From Microbacterium sp. M28 (GTDB lineage Bacteria > Actinomycetota > Actinomycetes > Actinomycetales > Microbacteriaceae): a stretch of DNA of 64,000 nucleotides. The translations under genes and the position numbers were made by a program. Where the stretch lies: positions 1,736,001 to 1,800,000 of the forward strand of contig NZ_CP107546.1 of NCBI RefSeq assembly GCF_025836995.1, written 5' to 3'. The notes under the pieces are model-generated. The model worked only from the letters and a program-made list of their open reading frames with translations, was not told the origin of the DNA and made no database searches. Each line of letters begins with the position of its first letter. Position 1 is the first letter of the stretch. Positions 36,305-44,900 of the stretch are shown piece by piece.

Positions 36305-36820
36305 ATGATGAAGCTTCGTACGCGCCGCGCGTTGGCGCTGGCGGGCTCGGCGGTCGCGCTGAGCATCGCGCTGACGGGGTGCAGCACGATCACGAACCTG
36401 ATCTCGGGCGATGCGCCGCGCGATGAGGAGACCGGAGAGGTCACCGAGGAGTCGAACATCGACATCTTCTCGCTCAAGGTCGGCGACTGCATGCCGGGCG
36501 ACGCCATGTCGGGCGCCGAGCAGAGCGACGCGGACGTGGTGCCCTGCTCCGAGCCGCACGGATACGAGGTCTACCACGAGTTCGAGCTCGCCGACGGCGA
36601 GTTCCCCGGAGCGGACGCCATCCAGGCCGAGGTCGAGGCGCAGTGCCTCCCCGCGTTCGACAGCTTCATCGGTCTCACGTTCGAGGAGTCCGCGCTGGAC
36701 ATCACGTGGTATGAGCCCACGGAGGACAGCTGGACCGAGGCCGACGATCGTCTCGTCCAGTGCCTCGTGTACGACGCGGCCGGTGACGTCGAGGGCACCC
36801 TCAAGGGCGCCGCGCGCTGA
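36305..36820 (+). CDS. Lipoprotein with septum formation-like domain
   Basis: A 171-residue secreted lipoprotein. After a basic start (MMKLRTRRAL) comes a hydrophobic stretch ending in the lipobox LTGC at about residue 25, where cleavage and lipidation should occur. The rest is strongly acidic with several Cys (VGDCMPG, VVPCSEPHGYEVYHEF, AQCLPAF, QCLVYDA), the pattern of the actinobacterial septum-formation family (PF13845-like). A GGAGGGGG lies before the first of two adjacent ATG codons. Its role is unknown; a cell-envelope location is likely. Confidence 0.85.
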   Translation: MMKLRTRRALALAGSAVALSIALTGCSTITNLISGDAPRDEETGEVTEESNIDIFSLKVGDCMPGDAMSGAEQSDADVVPCSEPHGYEVYHEFELADGEFPGADAIQAEVEAQCLPAFDSFIGLTFEESALDITWYEPTEDSWTEADDRLVQCLVYDAAGDVEGTLKGAAR

Positions 36821-36826
36821 GTCACA

Positions 36827-36882
36827 GCGCTGATATGAAGAAAGGCCCCGCCGTCCGGCGGGGCCTTTCTTCATATCAGCGC
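36827..36882. terminator. 56-bp near-perfect palindrome, bidirectional terminator
   Basis: Two 27-base arms, perfectly complementary, flank a 2-base centre (TC at 36854-36855). The inner part is G+C rich (GGCCCCGCCG) and the outer part has a TTTCTTC run on each strand, so it works as an intrinsic terminator in both directions. It fills the gap between the lipoprotein gene and the convergent SHOCT gene. Confidence 0.85.
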
Positions 36883-36883
36883 G

Positions 36884-37237
36884 TCAGGAGAGCAGCTTCG
36901 CCTTGGCAGCGGCGAACTCCTCCTCCGAGAGCACGCCGGACTCCTTGAGCGCGGCGAGCTGCTGAAGCTGGGCCAGCATGTCGTTGCCGGCCGGCGCGGG
37001 AGCAGTCGGAACGGCAGGTGTTGGCTGCGCGTACTGCGCTGCCGCTGCCTGCGCAGCGGCGTCGAGCTGAGCCTGCTGCTGCGCAGCCTCGTACTGCTGC
37101 TGTTCGTACTGCGCCTGCGCCTTGGCCTGCTGGTTGCGCGCCATACCACCGGAGACGGCGGAGGCCGTCCCCGCGACGACCGCGGTGCGTGCGGCCAGAC
37201 CGATCAGTCCGGGGCGCCCCATTCTGCGAAGCGGCAT
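36884..37237 (-). CDS. SHOCT domain-containing protein
   Basis: A 117-residue protein. An N-terminal Gly/Ala-rich stretch (LIGLAARTAVVAGTASAVSG) is followed by about 50 residues rich in Gln and Ala, a Pro/Ala linker, and a C-terminal SHOCT motif: LQQLAALKESGVLSEEEFAA followed by AKAKLL. SHOCT domains are short C-terminal helical units, probably for oligomerisation. GGAGAA precedes the ATG. It starts 1 bp after the DUF6325 gene stop and is likely co-transcribed with it. Confidence 0.9.
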   Translation of the reverse strand: MPLRRMGRPGLIGLAARTAVVAGTASAVSGGMARNQQAKAQAQYEQQQYEAAQQQAQLDAAAQAAAAQYAQPTPAVPTAPAPAGNDMLAQLQQLAALKESGVLSEEEFAAAKAKLLS

Positions 37238-37238
37238 G

Positions 37239-37673
37239 TCATTCTCCTTCGTTCTCGAGGATGTCGACCATCGCGTTGACGATGGGGGCTGGTACGCGCT
37301 CGCTGCGCAGCAGGACGCCGCCCGATGCGTTGAAGCGTTCGGCGAGGGTGCGGGCGTAGCTCAGCTCGAGCACGACGAGCGCCGCGGATCCGCCCGGCGG
37401 GATCAGGTCGGCGAACTCGTCGATGTCCTCGCCGCCGGCGATTCCTGCCGCGTGGATCTCGACGCCACCGAGTCCGAGGGCGTCTGCCTCGGCATCCACC
37501 TCGATGACCTCGAGGTCGCCGTCCTCCGACTTCGACACGAGCACGAAGTCGAGAAGGCGGACGAGCCCGCTGGCGAGCAGGTCGGTGAGAGCGGAGAGCG
37601 TCGCCGGATCGGGACGCTCTCCTTCGAACCCGACGAGGTACAACTCGACGGGACCGAAACGGAAGTCGGCCAT
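37239..37673 (-). CDS. DUF6325 family protein
   Basis: A 144-residue acidic, soluble protein. The start MADFRFGPVELYLVGFEG and the later GGSAALVVLELSYARTLAE match an actinobacterial family of unknown function (DUF6325) often found beside SHOCT proteins, as here. No catalytic motif is visible. The ATG at 37673 was chosen because AAAGGA lies 6 to 8 nt upstream; the open frame further upstream runs into the AI-2E gene on another frame. Confidence 0.85.
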   Translation of the reverse strand: MADFRFGPVELYLVGFEGERPDPATLSALTDLLASGLVRLLDFVLVSKSEDGDLEVIEVDAEADALGLGGVEIHAAGIAGGEDIDEFADLIPPGGSAALVVLELSYARTLAERFNASGGVLLRSERVPAPIVNAMVDILENEGE

Positions 37674-37716
37674 GTGGTTCCTTTCTTCGATGATGCGGTT
37701 GGTGTGGATCAGGAGA

Positions 37717-38859
37717 TCAGGCGTCTGGCGCGCGGGTGATCGCGTTCTGACGCGGGATGACCACCTGACGGATGATGATGAGGATCGATGCCGTGATGGG
37801 AATCGCCACCAGCGCACCGAGAAGGCCCATGAGCGTGGCCCCGACCATCGCGCCGATGATCACGAGCACGGCCGGCACGGCGACGGCTCTGCCCATGACC
37901 CGCGGCGTGACGAAGTACGCCTCGAGCTGGATGTAGATGAAGTACAGCACCAGGAATACGACCGCGGCCCCCGGGCTGATGAAGAGCGCGCCGACGGTTC
38001 CGATGAGCAGGAAGATCAGCGAACCGATGAGCGGGACCAACGTGATGAAGAACGCCGCGATCGCCATGACCGCAGGAACCGAGGATCCGATGAGGAGCTG
38101 GATGACGAGCACCACCAGGGCGTTGAACGTCGACAGCGTGACGCCGCCGGCGACGACGGCGCCGACGGATCCCGTGATCTGCTCGAGCAGCTCGGAGAAG
38201 CGCTTGCGCTGGTAGGCGGGCACCAGGTTCGCGACCGTCTGCTTCATCGCGGACAGCGACGAGACGAAGTACAGCGTCAGTACCACGACCATCACGAAGC
38301 TGGAGATCGCTCCGACGATGCCGAACCCGGCGCGCAGGACTCCGCCGGAGATCGCCAGGAACGAGGAGATGTTGGCGACCGACTTCACGCCCTCCGCGAT
38401 CACCGCACCGAGATCGACTCCGAGATTCTGCTCCAGGGCGAGGTACCACTCCGCGCCCTGCATCGCGGCGATCGCCTCGGGGGCCGCTTCGAGAGCCGTG
38501 ATGAACTGCCGCACGGTGGCGGGGATCACCACGAACAGGATCACGAGCATGAGCGCGAGGAACGCGACCGCGACGATGGCGATGCCCAAGGCACGCCGGA
38601 GGCCACGACGTTCGAGCGCCTGCACGGCAGGGTCGAGACCGAGCGCCAGGAACATGCCGAGGAACACCGAGATCAGCACGGTCGACAGCGAAGCGACGGT
38701 CGCGGACAGTGCGATCGCGAGGATCACGCCCAGCGCGACGGTGAAGCCGGACACGAGCGGATGCGCCGGCACCAGGCGAAGCAGCCCAGCGCGCCGCGAC
38801 GCCGGGGCGGGGGCGTCGACGACCGAAGGCACCGGGTCGGAATCACTCACGCTGTGCAC
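37717..38859 (-). CDS. AI-2E family transporter (TqsA/YdiK-like membrane protein)
   Basis: A 380-residue membrane protein with about eight hydrophobic segments and the family's long central amphipathic region (LEQNLGVDLGAVIAEGVKSV). The C-terminal FFITLVPLIGSLIFLLIGTV and QLEAYFVTPRVMGRAVAVPA are typical. Despite the name, most members are not shown to export autoinducer-2; some are Na+/H+ or small-molecule exporters. The GTG at 38859 has GAAAGG 5 nt upstream; GTG 38871, four codons earlier, is less likely. Confidence 0.88.
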   Translation of the reverse strand: MHSVSDSDPVPSVVDAPAPASRRAGLLRLVPAHPLVSGFTVALGVILAIALSATVASLSTVLISVFLGMFLALGLDPAVQALERRGLRRALGIAIVAVAFLALMLVILFVVIPATVRQFITALEAAPEAIAAMQGAEWYLALEQNLGVDLGAVIAEGVKSVANISSFLAISGGVLRAGFGIVGAISSFVMVVVLTLYFVSSLSAMKQTVANLVPAYQRKRFSELLEQITGSVGAVVAGGVTLSTFNALVVLVIQLLIGSSVPAVMAIAAFFITLVPLIGSLIFLLIGTVGALFISPGAAVVFLVLYFIYIQLEAYFVTPRVMGRAVAVPAVLVIIGAMVGATLMGLLGALVAIPITASILIIIRQVVIPRQNAITRAPDA

Positions 38860-38925
38860 GCTACCTTTCACCCGTGCCGGGGCCGTCGCGACTCACCCAT
38901 GGCAGATGACCTCCGGATCGGGCGA

Positions 38926-38958
38926 AGGGTGCTTCCGATCGCTGATCGGAAGCACCCT
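38926..38958. terminator. Hairpin terminator after the giant surface protein gene
   Basis: A 15-bp perfect stem (starting AGGGTGCTTCC) with a 3-base loop (GCT at 38941-38943) lies 10 bp beyond the stop of the minus-strand giant gene and before the AI-2E gene. Confidence 0.75.
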
Positions 38959-38967
38959 CGGAGCGGG

Positions 38968-41900
38968 CTACGAGCGACGCCTGACGGCGATCACCAGGAA
39001 CGCTCCGCCGCCCAGCAACAGGAGACCGAGCGCCACGATGCCGAGCGTCGCCCACGGGTCCATGCCGGTCGCGGGAAGCGGCGGTTCGCCGTCGAACGTG
39101 TTGACCAGCTCGAAGCTGCGCTCGACGTCCGCGCGCACGATGAAGAATCCGAGCCGGCTGCCGCTGGCGAGCTCGATCAGGCCGATCTCCTCACCGCTCT
39201 CGTCGTACAGCTGCTTGCTGTCCGCACCGCCGTCCTCGGTCTCCGCGATGCCGCACAGTGCGCCGGCGGGCAGCACCTCGTACTCCGTGCGGTAATCGTT
39301 CTGGGCGTTCAGCTCGCGGACGGCTCCACCGGGGATGTCCACCAGCTCCCGCCCGTTCGCCGGGTCGATGCACTGGACGGTGACCTCGAAGGGCCCGGTG
39401 CCCCTGTCTGCCGCGCCGTCGCCGGTGACCGTCTTGGTGACGGCGACGCTTCCGGCCAGGAACGTGTTGGTCGCGGTCACGGTCACGGTGTCGCCGTCGC
39501 CGATCGTCGCCGGCGACCCCTCGATCGCCTGGGCATCGGCGACCGAGTCATCCGTCTCGGTGACGGTGCAGACCGAGCCGGTCGGGATGCCGTCGATCGT
39601 GGCGTCCATACCGTCCTCGGTGCCCAGGATGACGTCGTTCTCGTACACGATCCGACCATCGGCCGTCCCGTCGTCGAGGACGCAGACGACGTTCAGGGTG
39701 AACGGGCCGCCACCGAAGTACTCGGCACCGGGGCCCTCGATCACCTTGAGCAGCTCGAGCGAGCCGGCGTCGAAGTGGTTCACGACCTCGATGCGCACCT
39801 CGGCATTCTCCTCGACCGTCACCATGCCGTCCTGAGGGACGAGCGTGGTCGTGCCGGCGCCGCCATCGTACGTCTCGGTCAGCGTGCATTCGGCGCCATT
39901 CGGCAGACCCTCGTACACGGTCCGGTAGTCGTTGCGCTCGGAGAGCAGGCGGATCGCCGTGCCGGGGATGTCCAGCGAGACCAGCTCGCCCTGCAGCATC
40001 CACTCGCAGCTCAGGCTCACTCGGAACGTCGTGTCGCCGCCGAGGTCCGCCCCGGCCCCGGTGACGATCTTGTCGACGACGATGGATCCGACGTCGTAAC
40101 GGTTCTCGACCTCGACGGCGACCGATGCCCCCGGCTCGACGACGACCGCGCCGTCATCCGGCGTGATCGTGACCGCCGAGGCGTTGGCCGCATCGGTCTC
40201 GGTCACCTGGCACTCGGCTCCGTCAGGCAGATCCGAGTACGTGGTGGCGAGTTCCGTCGCCGTGGAGAGCGTCCGCACCGCGCCGCCGGGGATCTCGATG
40301 CTCTCGCCGTTCCATGTGCAGCTCAGCGTGATCTCGAACTCGCCGGTCGCCCACCGGGCACCGTCACCGGTGATCTCCTTCGACACGACGATCTCGCCGA
40401 TGTCGAAGGTGTTGTCGATCGTCACCTCGACGGGCTCTTCGGGGCCGCCGACCGTCACAGCGCCGTCGTCGGGCGTGATGGTCGCGGCGCTCGCGCCCGC
40501 CGCATCCGTCTCGGTGACCTGGCAGTCCGCTCCCATCGGGAGTCCGTCGTACACGGTGGTCGCCGTGGTCGGGTCGTCGGTGACCTGGAGGGTGCGGTCG
40601 GCGCCACCGGGGATGTCGATCGGCACCTCGACGCCATCGATCACGGCCGTGCACTGCAGGTTCGCGGCGAATTCCCCCGTGCCCCAGAGCTCGGCTCCGT
40701 CACCCGACGTCGTCTTGGTGACCTCGATGCTGCCGACCTCGAAGGTGTTCACCACGGTGAACTCGAGTTCGACACCCGCCTGGACCCGCCAGAATCCGAC
40801 CGGTTCGCCGTTCGCATCCAGGATCTGGGTGCTGGCCGCGGAGCCGGCATCCGTCTCCTGCAGGATGCAGAGCGCACCAGCCGGAAGCGGGTCATAGGTC
40901 GTGGTGAAGTCGCCCGCTTCGTCGAGCGTGCGATCCGCGCCACCGGGGATGTCGACGATGAGCGTGACGCCGTCCGTGTCGATGCAGGTCAGCGAGACGT
41001 CGAACGAGCTGTCGGCCCACTGGATGTCTCCGGCGAGCTCCTTCGTGACGGTCGCGCTGCCCTCGGCGAAGGTGTTCGTCACCGTCGCCGTCACCGTGTC
41101 GCCGAGCGGGATCGTCACGGGGTTCGGCGAGATCTCCGAACCGGTCGCGACACCGTCGTCGGTCTCGGCGAGGGTGCAGACGCTGCCGGCGGCGATGTTC
41201 TCGACGACGGCCTCGAGGTCGGTGTCGTCGTCCGGCGTCGCCGGATCGTCCGCCTCGGCGTCGAAGACGAGCTCACCCGACCACGTCGTCACCTCGCCGA
41301 GCACGCACTCGACGGCGACCACGTAGGGTCCGCCGGCGAACGGCGAGTCGGCGGGCTCCAGCACCTTGAGCACCTGCAGCTGTCCGACACCGAAGGCGTT
41401 CTCGACGCCGGATTCGTTGGTCGCCGCTCCGTCCTCGTCGGGGGTCAGGACCACGGTGATGCCGGCGGCGTCGCCGTCCGGCACGGCACCGTCCGCAGTG
41501 GATCCGGTCGTGGTGACCGTCACGGCACCCGCGGTGTCCGTCTCCGAGACCGTGCACTCGGCGCCGGCCGGGAGGCCGGTCAGTTCGACCGTCTCGCCGT
41601 CGGAGATCTCGATCACCATCGGCGCGTCGGGTCCGTAGCCCTCGGCGAAGACCTCTTCCCCGAGGAAAGTGCATACCACCGTGACCTCGAACGGGCCGTA
41701 CGGGACGGCCTCGCCGTTCTGGTCCACGGCATCTGTCGTCACGTCCTTCGTGATCTCGAGCGACGCCAGCTCGTACACATTGTCGAGCGTCGCGGTGCCG
41801 TACGGTTCCACATCCGTCACGACCCCGCCCGTGCCCGAGGCGCTGACCTGGCCGTTGTCGCCCTCGAGCAGCTCGCACGACGCGCCCCACGGGAGGCCGT

Positions 41901-44900
41901 CGATCGTCTGCGCCTCACCGGCGGAGAGCGTGAGGTCGATGGGTGGCAACTCGGTCTCGACCGGGGTGCCCTCGGCCGAGACGCACATCAGTTGCACCGA
42001 GAACGTCTCCGGAGCGAAGGCGGCGCCATCCCCGCTCACGGTCTTCTCGACCGTGAGCGATCCGGTCGCGAGTGCCGCGCCGACGCGCACACCCTCGGTC
42101 GGGACCATGTCGTCGGAGCCGCTGGACTGGTCCGCCGTGAGGTGCGCCCCGGTGGCGACCGTGTTCCACGCGATCGGGTTCTCCTTCACGAGCACGGGGC
42201 CTTCGCCGGGCGCGTACGGCGCGGCGAGAGTGGCGAAGTCCGCGAGGATCACGCCCAGGGGCTCGAGAGGAGTCGGCAGCTCGATCGTGAGCTGGATGCC
42301 GGTCACGTCGGCCGGGTCGACGGATCCGGGGTCGACCCAGTCCCCCTCGGCGCAGGCCGGGGCGAGCGTGTCGGCGAGATCGTCCGCACAGACCGCGCCG
42401 GTCGTGACCTCGTAGCTCATCGTGGCACCGGCGGGCGCCTGCACGAGCTCGACGCCCTCGGCGAAGACCGGGATCCACTCACTGCCGCGCGCCAGCTCGC
42501 TCAGCACGCCCGTGTCACCGGGGACCGGCAGCCGGTCGGTCAGCACGATCCGGTCCATCGGGATGTTGCCGGTGTTGGCGATCGCGAACCGCCACTCGAG
42601 CTCCCCGCCGGGCTTCGCGATCGGGATGCAGGAGAGTGCGTAGAAGCCCTCGTCGGCGGGGTCGAACTCCGCCGGCACGTTGGGTTCGCAGGCTTCGCCG
42701 CTGCCGGTGTCGAACGCACCGAGCTCGTCGTCGACGGCCCGAACGGCCTTCGCGGAGCGGACCGCGCCTGCGGCGAGCACCGTGATGAAGGTGTCGGTCG
42801 AGCACTCGTCGACGGGACCGGCGGCCTCGTTGCAGGTGTCGAAGGGACGATCCCCGCCGACGGTCGCGGTGTTCGCGATCTGGGTGCCGCCTGGGACGCC
42901 GGGCACGATCACCATGTCGATCGTGATCGTGTAGCTCTGACCAGGCTCGATCTGGCTTCCCTCCGGGAACGTGAACGTCCAGGTGCCGTCCGCGTCGGCG
43001 ACCGTGACGTCCGACGGATCCGTCGGCATGGATGCGGTCGTGGACGCGTACGCGTATGGTCCTTCGACCCCGGCTTCGGGATCGAGCATGAGCTGACCGT
43101 CCGCCGCCGGATCATCGACGATCACGGGGTTCTCGATCGGCCAGGCCCCCGTGTTGGTGACCGTGAGCTCGTACGGGATCACCTCGCCCGGGGCGAACTG
43201 GCTGCCCTCGGTCGGGGTCTTCGTGATCTCGACAGCCGAGATCGCGTGCAGATAGGCGATCTGCGCGTCGGCGGAGTCCGACACCACGCCGACCTCGCCC
43301 TCCTCGCACGCGGACTGCAGATTCGCGCAGGCCGTCGCCGTCGTGCTGTTGCTGAACACGCCGGCCGCGGTCTCCCCCGGGGCGGGTGCGAGGTCGGAGC
43401 GGTCGCTGGGGACCTCGCCTCCGCTGCGCAGGTCCGCTCGTCGCTGAACGGAGATCGGCACCTCCTGCAGCGGCGTGATCGGGTTCTCCCACTGCTGGAA
43501 CTCGCCGTCGACGATGTTCGCGAAGGTGAATCGCACGCCCTGCACCTGGTCGGCGGTGGTGCCGTCGGGCAGGGGCTGCGCCAGGAAGTCCGCCTGCGTG
43601 CGGTACTCCCCCTCGACCCACGTTCCCCCGACGTTGTCGACCGACGTCCCGTCCGCCGAGGGCGTGAACGTGCCACCGGTGAGCACGTCCATCTTGACCA
43701 TGTTGATCGGCGTCGCGAGGGCGAAGGCCGGGTCGATGCCGACGTAGTCGAAGGCGTTCCAGAACGTGGCCTCGTCGTCGACGATCTGCATCCCCTGCAC
43801 ACGGGCGGAGCCGGTGGGCTGGCCGGTCAGGGTCATGACGACCGGCGCGTCATCCGGTTCGGTCTGCGACGGCACGGAGAACGACTTGCCGGCCTCCACC
43901 TCGAGCGACAGGTCTTCGAACACGACGGTGGCCTGGTCCTGCGCTGTCGGCGTGTTTTCGGCGGTACCGCCACCGGCGTCGGCCACGGCCGCCTCCGCCA
44001 CGTTGGTGACGGGGCTCTCGTTGCTGCCGGCCTCGTCGTCGACGCGGTTGTCCGGCTCACCGCGCACGAACTCGCGCATGCGGAGGTCCATCTGGATGCT
44101 GCCCGTGGCTTCGGGCTCGATCCGCCCGTCGTACGTGACGACGATCCCGACGACGTCGAGCAGATCCGCGGAGGACATCGCGAGCACCTCATCGATCGTG
44201 TGCGTGGTGTCGCCGCCCGCGTCCGCCGCGCCGTCACCGTCCTCGTCGTGCGAGAGCACCACTTCGGCGCTCTCGGCACCGTTCGGCTCCGAGATCGAGA
44301 TGACGTCGTCGAGGGTGAAGTACAGGAAGGGATTCTGGGCGCTGCCCGGCGCAGGATCGGTGATCGACATCGTGTCGACGCGCGTGGCGGTCAGGTTGGT
44401 CGCCTCGAGGGTCACGCGTCCGGTCGGGAACTGCTCCGCCGGCGTGCCGTCCGGTGGGATGCCGAAGGGGCTGTTCGACCAGGTCTTGGTGATGTCGACG
44501 TTCAGCGGCACGTCGACGATTCCGATCGTGTCGGCGTCGTCGGACTGGATGATCTGCTCTCCGTCGGTCGTCCCTGTGACACTCGCGACGTTCAGCACCG
44601 TTCCGACAGCGGGGTCGTCCGGATCCTCGACGAAGTTGTAGTCGAGGTCGCCCATGGCGGGCTGACCGTCCGAGCGACGCTCGTCACGCAACTCGAACAC
44701 CAGGTTCACCGTGCGGTCGTTGCCCGTGGAGCGGGCGACGCCGCTTCCCACCGGCGGGGCCGTCGGATCACCGGCGGAGGCCGCCTCGCGATCTTCGCTC
44801 TCTTCGACCAGGAGGCGGATGCCGAGCGCATCAGCCCGATCCTCGTCGGTGAGCGTGACGCCGGGGAAGCCCCCGACGCAGGTATCCGCGCACGGGTCGT

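Noticed and set aside
39080..42066. Repeated DNA in the surface protein gene as a CRISPR-like or tandem repeat array.
   Set aside because: The similarity is at the protein level (nine diverged DUF5979-like units of about 330 bp). There are no short identical repeats with spacers and no cas genes.
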